Translations under genes and position numbers: made by a program | Assembly (NCBI RefSeq): GCF_900104175.1 | Contig: NZ_FNIX01000003.1 | Location: 310,001 to 374,000, forward strand | Direction of reading: 5' to 3' | DNA: 64,000 nucleotides | Origin: Lentzea jiangxiensis | Lineage (GTDB): Bacteria > Actinomycetota > Actinomycetes > Mycobacteriales > Pseudonocardiaceae | Part shown: one piece after another, positions 41,872 to 48,913 of the stretch | How positions within the stretch are numbered: position 1 is the first letter of the stretch | How the letters are laid out: each line of letters starts with the position of its first letter | Notes under the pieces: model-generated | Told to the model about the DNA's origin: nothing | Databases searched by the model: none | What the model saw: the letters and a program-made list of their open reading frames with translations, nothing else

Positions 41872-43689
41872 ATGTCAAAGACGACACAACGGTGGCGCGG
41901 CATCGCAACAGCGGCGATCGTGGTGACGGTGGGAAGCACCCTGGTCTCCCCCGCCGCCACCGCCGCGACCAACGCGAGCGTGTGGCTCACAACCGGTGAC
42001 CGGTCCGCCCAGCTGACCCGGCAGGCGGACGTGGCGTTCGGCTCGGGCGGCTCCGGGTCGACGATCACCGTGAACCCGAACACCACCTACCAGTCGATGG
42101 TGGGCTTCGGCGCGTCGTTCACCGACGCGGCGGCGTGGAACGTCTTCAACTCCCCGCGCCGCAACGAGATCATGAGCAACCTGTTCGACCGGAACACCGG
42201 TATCGGCATGAGCTTCATCCGGCAGCCGGTCGGCGCGACCGACTTCTCGCGGAGCTTCTACACCTACAACGACGGCGCGGCGGACCCGTCTCTCTCGCGG
42301 TTCTCGATCGACCACGACCGGCCGTACATCCTGCCGCTGCTGCAGCAGGCCAAGCAGATCAACCCGCAGCTCGCCGTGATGGCGACGCCGTGGAGCGCGC
42401 CCGCGTGGATGAAGAACAACAACAGCCTCATCCAGGGATCCCTCAACGACGGCCGGATCGGTGTCTACGCCGACTACCTGGTCAAGTTCGCGCAGGCGTA
42501 CAGGGCCGCGGGCATCCCGATCGACTACCTGAGCGTGCAGAACGAGCCGAACTTCGAACCGCCGGGCTACCCCGGCATGCGGATGTCGGCACAGCAGCAG
42601 GTCAACGTCATCAACACGCTGGTGCCGAAGCTGCGTGCGGCCGGTGAGCAGGCCAGGGTCCTCGGCTACGACCACAACTGGGACGACACGACCTACCCGC
42701 AGACCGTGAACAGCGGCGCCGGAGGCAACGTGATCGGCTCCGCGTGGCACTGCTACGGCGGCAACCCGAGCGGCCAGTCGGTGGTGAAGAACAACCAGCC
42801 GGGTAAGGACATCTTCTTCACCGAGTGCTCCGGCACGAAGTCGGCCGACGACGCGGCGACGTTCCGCGACACGTTGCGCTGGCAGGGCATCAACCTCGCC
42901 ATCGGCGCGACCCGCAACCACGCGCGCACGGTGACGACCTGGAACATGGCTCTGGACCAGAACAACGGCCCGGTGATCGGCAGCTGCACCAACTGCACGG
43001 GCGTCGTCACGACCAGCGGCGGCAACGTCACCTACAACGCCGAGTACTACGTGCTCGGCCACCTGTCGAAGTTCGTGCAGCCCGGCGCGGTCCGCATCGA
43101 CTCGACGGGCTACGGCGAGGGCGGCGTCCAGAACGTGGCGTTCCGCAACCCGGACGGCCGGATCGTGCTCGTCGCGCTGAACTCGGGCGGCCGGCAGGAC
43201 TTCCGCGTCTCCTACGGCGGCCAGACGTTCGGCTACACCCTCCCCGCCGGAGCCATGGCGACCTTCACGTGGCCCGGCACGCTCGACCCCGGCACCCCGC
43301 CCGCCGGCCGCACCGGCGCCATCACCGGCCTGGGCGGCAAGTGCCTCGACGTCACCGGCGGCTCCACCGCCAACGGCACCCTGCCGCAGCTGTGGACCTG
43401 CTTCAGCGGCCCGAACCAGACGTGGACGCTGTCCTCCGACGGCACGGTGCGCGGCCTGGGCAAGTGCCTCGACGTGACCGGCAACGGCACGGCGGACGGC
43501 TCCGCGGTCCAGCTGTGGGACTGCTTCGGCGGACCGAACCAGAGGTGGACCGCCACCAACGGCACGTTGGTGAACGTCGGCGCCAACAAGTGCCTCGACG
43601 TCATCGGCCACAACACGGCCGACGGCGCGAAGCTGCAGATCTGGTCGTGCACGGGCGGGGCCAACCAGAGGTGGACCGTCCCCGCGTAG
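41872..43689 (+). CDS. secreted GH30 glycosidase with ricin-type (CBM13) lectin domain
   Basis: A 605-aa exported paralogue of the preceding enzyme. The signal peptide ends near SPAATAA and the start at ATG 41872 follows AAGGAGCG. GH30 motifs are GFGASFTDAAAW, FIRQPVGATDFS and MATPWSAPAWMKNNNSL; Glu225 in SVQNEPN is the acid/base and Glu318 in FFTECSG the nucleophile. From about 480 a ricin-B domain carries three CLDV/QxW repeats (GKCLDVTGGS, GKCLDVTGNG, NKCLDVIGHN). The pair differs mainly in the binding module, suggesting attack on one polymer from two attachment points. Confidence 0.9.
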   Translation: MSKTTQRWRGIATAAIVVTVGSTLVSPAATAATNASVWLTTGDRSAQLTRQADVAFGSGGSGSTITVNPNTTYQSMVGFGASFTDAAAWNVFNSPRRNEIMSNLFDRNTGIGMSFIRQPVGATDFSRSFYTYNDGAADPSLSRFSIDHDRPYILPLLQQAKQINPQLAVMATPWSAPAWMKNNNSLIQGSLNDGRIGVYADYLVKFAQAYRAAGIPIDYLSVQNEPNFEPPGYPGMRMSAQQQVNVINTLVPKLRAAGEQARVLGYDHNWDDTTYPQTVNSGAGGNVIGSAWHCYGGNPSGQSVVKNNQPGKDIFFTECSGTKSADDAATFRDTLRWQGINLAIGATRNHARTVTTWNMALDQNNGPVIGSCTNCTGVVTTSGGNVTYNAEYYVLGHLSKFVQPGAVRIDSTGYGEGGVQNVAFRNPDGRIVLVALNSGGRQDFRVSYGGQTFGYTLPAGAMATFTWPGTLDPGTPPAGRTGAITGLGGKCLDVTGGSTANGTLPQLWTCFSGPNQTWTLSSDGTVRGLGKCLDVTGNGTADGSAVQLWDCFGGPNQRWTATNGTLVNVGANKCLDVIGHNTADGAKLQIWSCTGGANQRWTVPA

Positions 43690-43699
43690 GTGACGGAGG

Positions 43700-43724
43700 G
43701 CTTGAGGTCGTGCCGTGCGGGTAA
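43700..43724 (+). promoter_or_regulatory. sigma-B-type promoter 1
   Basis: GCTT, 15 bases, GGGTAA matches the sigma-B-family pattern GTTT-N14-17-GGGTAT with one change in each box. The -10 ends 9 bp before ATG 43734, so the mRNA would be nearly leaderless. The -10 lies in a GTAA-loop hairpin (43711-43734). Confidence 0.45.
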
Positions 43725-43733
43725 CCGCGCGGC

Positions 43734-43859
43734 ATGACCAATCCCGTGAACCCCGAAGCGCCCCACTCCCCGGGAACGCCGAGCCTCGACGACCTCGAGA
43801 CCCCCGAGCCGGAGATCCCGCAGGAGAAGACCGAGGACGAGAGCGAACCGCCGGACTAG
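43734..43859 (+). CDS. 41-aa acidic disordered protein
   Basis: ATG 43734 to TAG 43859 encodes 41 residues, beginning MTNPVNPEAPHSPGTPSLDD and ending KTEDESEPPD. It is proline- and acid-rich with no hydrophobic core, so probably disordered. There is no ribosome site, but a sigma-B-like promoter ends 9 bp upstream, which suits a leaderless gene. Similar short hydrophilic proteins occur in actinomycete stress regions. Function unknown. Confidence 0.5.
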   Translation: MTNPVNPEAPHSPGTPSLDDLETPEPEIPQEKTEDESEPPD

Positions 43860-43886
43860 GCCGCCGCGCAACGGCTATCCCGTGCC

Positions 43887-44204
43887 ATGGACAACGACGC
43901 ACTCAGACGCTTCGTCCTCGACCGCCTGACCGAGGACGAGCGGCGCCTGGCCGACGGCGAACTGCCCCTGCTCGACGAGGCCGAAGGCAGGGGCAGACTG
44001 CGCATCGCGCGGTCCGACGACGGCACCGGCCTGCTCCTGCTGCCCGGTCCGGTCCAGGCGGCGGAGGAGCGACACCCGGTGCCGTTCGGCGAGAAGGTCG
44101 CGCTGCTGCGCACCGAGGTCGAGCGCACCGAGGACGAGGCCGCGCTGCGCCTGCTGGCCGAGGCCTTCGACACCCACCACGACTGGCAGGAGGAGTGGCG
44201 ATGA
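43887..44204 (+). CDS. 105-aa charged protein of unknown function
   Basis: A 105-aa soluble protein, MDNDALRRFVLDRLTEDERR at the start and FDTHHDWQEEWR at the end, rich in Glu, Arg and Leu and probably helical. GGCTAT ends 8 bp before the ATG and resembles the -10 of its neighbours, without a clear -35. The stop overlaps the next start as ATGA. I do not recognise a family with confidence. Confidence 0.6.
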   Translation: MDNDALRRFVLDRLTEDERRLADGELPLLDEAEGRGRLRIARSDDGTGLLLLPGPVQAAEERHPVPFGEKVALLRTEVERTEDEAALRLLAEAFDTHHDWQEEWR

Positions 44205-44368
44205 CCACGCCCGAGCCCGATCGCGTGACCGCGGAGAGCGAACTGGAGGACGCGGACATCGGCGGTGAGCACACCCGCCCGACGTTCGCCGACGAGAACC
44301 CCGGTGGACCGCACCGGGGCCGTGACGAGTCGGAACCCCACGACGAGGGAGGCATGGACCAGCGGTAG
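44201..44368 (+). CDS. 55-aa hydrophilic protein
   Basis: Translationally coupled to the preceding gene (ATGA overlap). The 55 residues (MTTPEPDRVTAESELEDADI through DEGGMDQR) are acidic and low in hydrophobics, so probably disordered. Function unknown; it belongs to the stress-type group of small proteins here. Confidence 0.55.
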   Translation: MTTPEPDRVTAESELEDADIGGEHTRPTFADENPGGPHRGRDESEPHDEGGMDQR

Positions 44369-44399
44369 CACCGCCTCCGCCCACGCGGGGAGGTGGTGC

Positions 44400-44672
44400 T
44401 CAGGCGCGCGCGGCGACCACGGCCCGACGACCGGGCAGGAAGCCGCGCGCCGCCGTGAGCAGCGTGCGCGCCTCCATCAGTTCGCCGTATTCGAGGTGCT
44501 CGTCGGCCGCCGCGATGTGCGTCAGCGCCTGCCGGGGCGCTTCCGGTGCGCTCGTGACCGCCTGGGCCAGGCACTTGCGCGCCTGCTCGGCCTGGTCGAC
44601 GAGGTCCGCACCGGGTGTGGTCCGGATGAGGGCGAGTGCGTCGCAGATGGCCCTGTCGAGTGCGCTGTGCAT
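44400..44672 (-). CDS. 90-aa helical protein of unknown function
   Basis: Minus-strand ATG 44672 encodes 90 residues (MHSALDRAICDALALIRTTP, then a long Ala/Glu-rich helical region and ARGFLPGRR). It looks like a small all-alpha protein, with no signal or membrane segment. It lies 61 bp behind the 97-aa gene and could be the last gene of a four-gene operon. No family recognised. Confidence 0.55.
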   Translation of the reverse strand: MHSALDRAICDALALIRTTPGADLVDQAEQARKCLAQAVTSAPEAPRQALTHIAAADEHLEYGELMEARTLLTAARGFLPGRRAVVAARA

Positions 44673-44733
44673 GGGATGGCCGCCTTGGGGACAGTCGGGG
44701 AGGTGGCGCGCCGGCTGCTTGACGCGGCACGGG

Positions 44734-45027
44734 CTACCCGGGCCTCCGGCGCGCCAAACGCGAGGGGCGGTCTTTCTTCGGACGGGTCGCAGCGGTGCAG
44801 CGGCGGCACAGCCCCATCACGGGGGCGTCGGCGTCCGTCTCGGCCACCCACACCGCGTCGATCCACAGCACTCCGGGGAACCGCGCGAGCCGCGCACGGC
44901 TCAGCTGCACCCCGCACAGCGTCTGGTTCTGGCCCGGCCACCACGCGTGGACGTCACCCGACGGCATGCGGGTGCCCTCGTCGTCGCGCCAGCTGCTCGA
45001 CGCGGCCACCGACGGCGTCGCGGGCAT
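44734..45027 (-). CDS. 97-aa putative zinc-binding protein
   Basis: The 97-aa product contains HAWWPGQNQTLCGVQLS and later MGLCRRCTAA, so a His/Cys pair and a CxxC pair could bind zinc. A basic tail (RPKKDRPSRLARRRPG) suggests nucleic-acid contact. The start at 45027 follows GGGAGG and lies 4 bp after the stop of the preceding gene, so the two are coupled. This form of small actinomycete protein is familiar but has no assigned role. Confidence 0.6.
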   Translation of the reverse strand: MPATPSVAASSSWRDDEGTRMPSGDVHAWWPGQNQTLCGVQLSRARLARFPGVLWIDAVWVAETDADAPVMGLCRRCTAATRPKKDRPSRLARRRPG

Positions 45028-45031
45028 CGCG

Positions 45032-45283
45032 TCACCCTCCCAGGTTGTCCACCGCGGAGCTCAGCGCCGCAGCAGCCTCCTCGAGGGCGCGGTCGGACAC
45101 CGGTCCCGCGCCGACGCGCTCGACCAGGTCGTCCTTGGTCACCACGGTCAGCGCCCCGCGCAGGGCGTCACCGTCCAGGTCCTCGCCTCCGGCCACCACG
45201 TAGTCGCCCTCGACGAGCACCAGCGCGGCGTCCGGACGGGTGGACCCGAGCAGCCTCTTCAGGTCCTGCACCGGAACGGGCAC
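45032..45283 (-). CDS. 83-aa protein of unknown function
   Basis: GTG 45283, one base after the stop of the upstream gene, encodes 83 residues: MPVPVQDLKRLLGS, a beta-like AALVLVEGDYVVAGG and a helical end. It is soluble and without cysteines. Tight spacing on both sides places it in a small operon. Function unknown. Confidence 0.6.
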   Translation of the reverse strand: MPVPVQDLKRLLGSTRPDAALVLVEGDYVVAGGEDLDGDALRGALTVVTKDDLVERVGAGPVSDRALEEAAAALSSAVDNLGG

Positions 45284-45284
45284 G

Positions 45285-45452
45285 TCAGCCGTCCTCGCCG
45301 TAGCGGCCGCCGCCGTCCAGGCCCGCGCCGGGGCCGGAGTCCTCCTGGCTCGGCGGTCGCTTCGCCGCCTCTTCCTCGGTCGGCGTCAGCGGGGCACCGC
45401 TCCGCTCCTCCGCCGCGCCGCGTTCGACGTGGTCGTGCTCGGGTTCGGTCAT
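45285..45452 (-). CDS. 55-aa hydrophilic protein
   Basis: The start at 45452 has GAGGTGATGAAGCG upstream. The product (MTEPEHDHVERGAAEERS through DGGGRYGEDG) is acidic, Gly/Pro-rich and probably disordered, like the 41-aa and 59-aa proteins nearby. Probable first gene of the 45452-to-44400 operon, behind a strong hairpin. Confidence 0.55.
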   Translation of the reverse strand: MTEPEHDHVERGAAEERSGAPLTPTEEEAAKRPPSQEDSGPGAGLDGGGRYGEDG

Positions 45453-45477
45453 CGCTTCATCACCTCGTCCTGGAAGG

Positions 45478-45516
45478 GGTTCGGGCCGCCCGCGCGGAAC
45501 GCGGGCGGCCCGAACC
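45478..45516 (-). terminator. 17-bp perfect hairpin after the DUF3618 gene
   Basis: GGTTCGGGCCGCCCGCG and its exact complement form a 17-bp stem with a 5-nt loop. It sits 4 bp after the DUF3618 stop and 25 bp before the next start, so it either ends or attenuates transcription into the small-protein operon. Confidence 0.8.
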
Positions 45517-45520
45517 GGTG

Positions 45521-46141
45521 TCACTGCCCGGAGATCCGCTGTCCGGACTCGCGCGCGTGGCCGCCGACCTCCTGCGCGGCCTCCTTCGTGTGCGTGGCCG
45601 TGGTCTGGGCCGCGTCGGTGGCGACCTGCTTCACCTCACCGGCCGCATCGCTCACCGAGGACTTCAGGTCCTCCTTGAGGCTCTGCGCCGACTCCGCCAC
45701 CGCTTCCTTCGCCGGCTCCAGCACGTCCGAGAAGCTGTCGGAGAGCTGTTGCACCGCCTGCTGCTCCGCGTCGGTGCGGGGCAGCAGCGCCGCGAGCAGC
45801 AGGCCGCCGCCGAACGCGATCAGGCCGGCCGCCAGAGGACTGCCCTGCGTCTGCTGGGCGATGCGCTGCGGTGCCTGCTGCACGGCGTGCGCCGCCTGCT
45901 CGGCTCGTTCGGCCACGGCGCTGCCGGCGTCCTGACCCTGTTCCCGCACGGCCGACGTGGCCTGCGTGGCGGTTCCCATCACTCGCTCCTTCACCGAGAC
46001 CAGCCCGCGCTGCACTCCTTGGACGCGCCGCTGGGCGATGGCCTTCGGACTCGTGTGGTCGACCAGGCGGTTGGCGTCGTCCCGCAGCTCCGCACGGGTC
46101 ACTTCGATCTCACGCCTTATTTGGTCGGGTGTTTCGCCCAT
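45521..46141 (-). CDS. DUF3618-domain membrane-associated protein
   Basis: A 206-aa protein. The N-terminal PDQIRREIEVTRAELRDDAN and LVDHTSPKAIAQRRV are the DUF3618 signature. A glycine-rich membrane segment (AAGLIAFGGGLLLAALLP) lies near residue 115, and the remaining long Ala/Gln/Glu-rich helices look like an apolipoprotein or LEA-like coiled region. It follows the holin-like gene with a 25-bp overlap. Such operons are common in actinomycete stress regions; exact role unknown. Confidence 0.85.
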   Translation of the reverse strand: MGETPDQIRREIEVTRAELRDDANRLVDHTSPKAIAQRRVQGVQRGLVSVKERVMGTATQATSAVREQGQDAGSAVAERAEQAAHAVQQAPQRIAQQTQGSPLAAGLIAFGGGLLLAALLPRTDAEQQAVQQLSDSFSDVLEPAKEAVAESAQSLKEDLKSSVSDAAGEVKQVATDAAQTTATHTKEAAQEVGGHARESGQRISGQ

Positions 46142-46533
46142 TCCGCGTCCTCCTTCAACGTTGCGACGGTGCGTTCCGGCTTCGGGTTGACGGTGCGCAG
46201 CTTGGCGCGGCCGGAGGTGTAGAGGACCGCTCCGGCGATGCCCCACAGCACGGCGACGATCAGCGCGGCCCAGCCCAGCGGCATGACCGCGCCGAGCGCG
46301 AACACGAGCGCGAAGCTCAGCAGCACGGTCGTCAGGTAGCCCGCGAACCCCGCGGCGGCGAGCATCCCCGTCGCCTTGCCCGCCTTGGACGCCTCCTCGC
46401 GGAGCTCGGCCTTGGCGAGCTCCAGCTCTTGGCGCATCAGCTTGGACAGGTCACCGGTCAGCTCGCTGACGAGGTCGCCGAGAGACTCGCCGGTGGTGTC
46501 CACTCGCGACGCCGGCATCTCAGGGCTCGACAT
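46117..46533 (-). CDS. phage-holin-family (DUF1469) membrane protein
   Basis: A 138-aa protein. An amphipathic N-terminal part (LGDLVSELTGDLSKLMRQEL, ELAKAELREEASKAG) is followed by two membrane segments (MLAAAGFAGYLTTVLLSFAL, WAALIVAVLWGIAGAVLY). This is the Phage_holin_3_6/DUF1469 type, which in chromosomes is usually not a lytic holin but a small membrane protein paired with DUF3618. Overlaps both neighbours. Confidence 0.85.
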   Translation of the reverse strand: MSSPEMPASRVDTTGESLGDLVSELTGDLSKLMRQELELAKAELREEASKAGKATGMLAAAGFAGYLTTVLLSFALVFALGAVMPLGWAALIVAVLWGIAGAVLYTSGRAKLRTVNPKPERTVATLKEDAEWAKHPTK

Positions 46534-47191
46534 GCGGCACCCCCGCCGGGGGAACAGCAGGCGTCGGGGGAACAGCAGGCGCCGTCGGGGGAACGGCAGG
46601 CGCCGCGCTCGGCGTCAGAGGTGCGCCGTAACCCATTGCCACATCGGTGCGTTCGGAGGCCACGGGAACCACGCCGCCCTGCGGACGCTGCGGTTCCGGG
46701 CTCCCACCGGACGTGCTCCCACCGGACGCGCTCTTGGCGACCCGGCCGATCAGGAAGCCCGCCACGGCGGCACCCAGCAGGAACGTGCCGGGCTTGCGCC
46801 GGGCGTAGTCGCGCGCCGAGTCGAGCAGCCCCTGCGCACCCCGTTCGTCGAGGAAGCGGGCGGCCTGCCTGCTCGTGTCGGCCACGCTCTGGATCGCTCC
46901 CGACGACATCGAGTCCGGCGGCGCGCTGCCCGCCATCTCGCCCAGCTCGTCGGCGATGCGCCCGAGCTGCTTCGACACCCGCGTCGCCTGCTGCTCCGCT
47001 TCCGCGGCAACACGTTGCCGCACGTCGTGGACGACGTGGCGTGCCTGGTCCTTGGTCTCGCGGGTCACGTGGGCGGCCTGGTCGCGGACGGTGGATCCGA
47101 CCTGACCGGCAGCTTCCTTGGCGTGCTGCGCGACCTCGGAGCCCTCGTCCTTGGCCGCCGTGCGCACTCCACCCATCTGGTTTTCCGTCAC
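46520..47191 (-). CDS. membrane-anchored stress-type protein with proline-rich tail
   Basis: A 223-aa protein starting at GTG 47191, chosen because GAGGAG lies six bases upstream. An N-terminal helical region rich in Ala/Gln/Glu (HAKEAAGQVGSTVRDQAAHV) resembles LEA-like repeats; then a single membrane segment (GTFLLGAAVAGFLIGRVA) and a tail of repeated PAVPPT units encoded by a 16-18-bp DNA repeat. First gene of the operon with the holin-like and DUF3618 genes, preceded by a strong sigma-B-type promoter. Confidence 0.75.
   Translation of the reverse strand: MTENQMGGVRTAAKDEGSEVAQHAKEAAGQVGSTVRDQAAHVTRETKDQARHVVHDVRQRVAAEAEQQATRVSKQLGRIADELGEMAGSAPPDSMSSGAIQSVADTSRQAARFLDERGAQGLLDSARDYARRKPGTFLLGAAVAGFLIGRVAKSASGGSTSGGSPEPQRPQGGVVPVASERTDVAMGYGAPLTPSAAPAVPPTAPAVPPTPAVPPAGVPHVEP
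46546..46603 (-). repeat. short tandem repeat coding the proline-rich tail
   Basis: The unit GGGGGAACAGCAGGCG is repeated about three times with small changes. It encodes the PAVPP repeats at the end of the membrane-anchored protein and may vary in copy number between strains. Confidence 0.55.
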
Positions 47192-47231
47192 GGCTGACTC
47201 CTCAGCTCGTTGTCGTGTGCTGGACATCGAG

Positions 47232-47256
47232 CTACCCGGTCAGCGGCGGCGCAAAC
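47232..47256 (-). promoter_or_regulatory. sigma-B-type promoter 2
   Basis: On the minus strand GTTT, 15 bases, GGGTAG lies 40 bp before GTG 47191. It matches the sigma-B-family consensus except for the last base. Confidence 0.6.
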
Positions 47257-47368
47257 GACGCAGAACACCGAAATTCGTTCTTGTTCCGGTAAACGTGAGC
47301 GAGCTGGCTGTTTGGCCGCATCCTGCCCGGCGAACTCCCACTGCACGCCGGAACACAGGAGTGAACAC

Positions 47369-48139
47369 ATGACGAGCACGACCGGACAGCTGCGGTCCCT
47401 GGCGCGGGAGCACGTCGCCGTCGCGGCGCTCACGATCCCCCGCCTGCTGCGGCACCGGGTGTGGCGCGACGCCGATCCGCACGAGGGCGCGGGTCTCGGC
47501 GTCGTGCTCGTGCCCGGCTTCGGCGCGGGCGAGGTCAGCCTCACCTTCGCCACGACGTGGTTGCGGGACAGGGGCTACGTGCCGGTGGGCGCCGGCGTCG
47601 GGTTCAACGTCGGCTGCACCTCCGAACTGGTCGACCGCGTCGAACAGCGGCTGGAGCAGCACGCGGAGGAGACGGGCGGACCGGTCGTGCTGCTGGGGCA
47701 GAGCCGGGGTGGCGGGCTCGCCCGGCTGGCCGCAGCGCGCAGGCCGGACCTGGTGCGCGGCCTCGTGATGCTGGGCAGCCCGCTGCTCGACCCGATGGGC
47801 GCGCATCCGCACGTGCTGCTCGCGGCGCGCGCGCTCGCCCAGCTCGCTTCCGTCGGCATACCGGGGCTGATGAACGCGGAGTGCCTCAACGGCTCCTGCT
47901 TCGAGGACAACGTCGCCGCGATCACCGCACCGCTGCCGGACGACCTGCCCGCGATGTCAATCTATTCCAAGTCGGACGGCATCGTGCCGTGGGAACTCTC
48001 CCTCGACCCGTCCGCCGAGTGGGTCGAGGTGCACAGCACGCACACCGGCATGGGTCTCGACCCGGACGTCTACCTGGCGCTGCGGCCCCGGTTGGCTTCG
48101 TGGGCGGCGGAACGCTTCGACCTGCGTTCCGCCGGGTGA
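47369..48139 (+). CDS. alpha/beta hydrolase (lipase-like)
   Basis: A 256-aa hydrolase with ATG 47369 behind CAGGAG. VVLVPGFGAGEVSLTF holds the oxyanion region, LLGQSRGGGLARLAA the G-x-S-x-G nucleophile, YSKSDGIVPW the acid region and HSTHTGMG the base. Architecture is that of small esterases or lipases lacking a lid; there is no signal peptide. It sits inside the stress-type cluster but on the opposite strand to its neighbours. Substrate unknown. Confidence 0.82.
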   Translation: MTSTTGQLRSLAREHVAVAALTIPRLLRHRVWRDADPHEGAGLGVVLVPGFGAGEVSLTFATTWLRDRGYVPVGAGVGFNVGCTSELVDRVEQRLEQHAEETGGPVVLLGQSRGGGLARLAAARRPDLVRGLVMLGSPLLDPMGAHPHVLLAARALAQLASVGIPGLMNAECLNGSCFEDNVAAITAPLPDDLPAMSIYSKSDGIVPWELSLDPSAEWVEVHSTHTGMGLDPDVYLALRPRLASWAAERFDLRSAG

Positions 48140-48143
48140 CACG

Positions 48144-48323
48144 TCAGCCCCGGTCCGGGTCGTCGGACACGGAGAAGTCGGAGAGCCCGACGTTGCCCGT
48201 CGGGTTCGGTTCCGGGTGCACGGAGCCGGAGCCGCTGCGTCCGGGAACGGTGTCGTCGCTCTCCGCGGACTCGTCCAGCGGTGCCTTGCTCGTCGCTTCG
48301 TCGTAATGGCGTTCGGTGCTCAT
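48144..48323 (-). CDS. 59-aa hydrophilic protein, probably leaderless
   Basis: Minus-strand ATG 48323 to TGA 48144 encodes 59 residues: MSTERHYDEATSKAPLDESA at the start and NVGLSDFSVSDDPDRG at the end. It is acidic and probably disordered, like the other small proteins here. There is no ribosome site; a sigma-B-type promoter ends 9 bp before the ATG. The identical -10-to-ATG spacing at the 41-aa gene supports both as real leaderless genes. Confidence 0.6.
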   Translation of the reverse strand: MSTERHYDEATSKAPLDESAESDDTVPGRSGSGSVHPEPNPTGNVGLSDFSVSDDPDRG

Positions 48324-48332
48324 GGCGAACGG

Positions 48333-48357
48333 CTACCCCGGCGCGGCGGGCCTGAAC
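48333..48357 (-). promoter_or_regulatory. sigma-B-type promoter 3
   Basis: Minus strand GTTC, 15 bases, GGGTAG, ending 9 bp before the 59-aa gene. One mismatch in each box to GTTT...GGGTAT. Confidence 0.5.
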
Positions 48358-48383
48358 GCGCGCCGGGGCTCGGGAGAGACGAC

Positions 48384-48809
48384 TCAGGAGAGAACGGCAC
48401 CGCGTGGCGCCGGCACGAACGCGGCGAAGTCGCAGTTGCTCGGCTCGCGGGCGAAGTCGGTCCGCAGGAGGGCGCCGACCCAACGGGCCACGACGACGGG
48501 CATCGGCATCGGGTCACCTCCCAGGCGAGCCACCTCGACCAGCTGCCCGATGCGGTCCTCGACCGCCGCCGACCAGCCGGTCCCCTCCTTCCACAGCAGC
48601 GCCACGTCGTGGTCGGGGAAGTCGGGCATGCGCCCGTCGAGCGCCACGTAGGCGGCGGGGCGCGGGTCGACCTCGACGCACGAGCTGTCACCGCGCAGCC
48701 CCAGGCTCGTGACGACGTCGTGGACGTAGCGCGCGATGCGGCGAGCCGCCGAATCGTCGAAGTCGATGTCGAAGTCGATGTCGGTCTCGATGCTCATCTC
48801 ACGGTCCAT
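48384..48809 (-). CDS. DUF6292 family protein
   Basis: A 141-aa soluble protein. RRIARYVHDVVTSLGLRGDS, the SSCVEVDPRPAAYVALDGR strand pair, DHDVALLWKEGTGWSAAVE and a C-terminal VVARWVGALLRTDF match the actinomycete DUF6292 family as I recall it. The N-terminus has a curious acidic repeat (DIDFDIDFDD) from 12-bp DNA repeats. ATG 48809 follows GGAGG by ten bases. A perfect GTTT-N15-GGGTAT promoter lies upstream. Role unknown. Confidence 0.7.
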   Translation of the reverse strand: MDREMSIETDIDFDIDFDDSAARRIARYVHDVVTSLGLRGDSSCVEVDPRPAAYVALDGRMPDFPDHDVALLWKEGTGWSAAVEDRIGQLVEVARLGGDPMPMPVVVARWVGALLRTDFAREPSNCDFAAFVPAPRGAVLS

Positions 48810-48855
48810 GACTGCGGTGCCTCCGTCGCCGAACGCCCTCACGATGCAGGCGCGG

Positions 48856-48880
48856 ATACCCCGCCGGGGTGTCTTCAAAC
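48856..48880 (-). promoter_or_regulatory. sigma-B-type promoter 4 (perfect match)
   Basis: Minus strand GTTT, 15 bases, GGGTAT lies 46 bp before the DUF6292 start. Both boxes match the sigma-B-family consensus exactly, the best of the four in this region. Confidence 0.7.
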
Positions 48881-48913
48881 CTGATCGGGTGAATCTGGTC
48901 GGCGACGCTCCCA

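Noticed and set aside
43887..44204. Assignment of the 105-aa protein to DUF6221
   Set aside because: The N-terminal LTEDERR is similar, but the family's other conserved segments are missing, so no family is claimed.
46150..46160. CAACGTTG as another copy of the GH31 palindrome
   Set aside because: Only the 8-bp core matches; the flanks are not symmetrical and it is explained by coding sequence of the holin-like gene.
46117..46533. Prophage lysis holin
   Set aside because: No other phage genes are near; the DUF1469/DUF3618 pairing is typical of ordinary actinomycete chromosomes.
46546..46603. Possible CRISPR-like repeats
   Set aside because: The repeats are 16-18 bp, directly adjacent and encode a proline-rich tail; there are no spacers and no cas genes.
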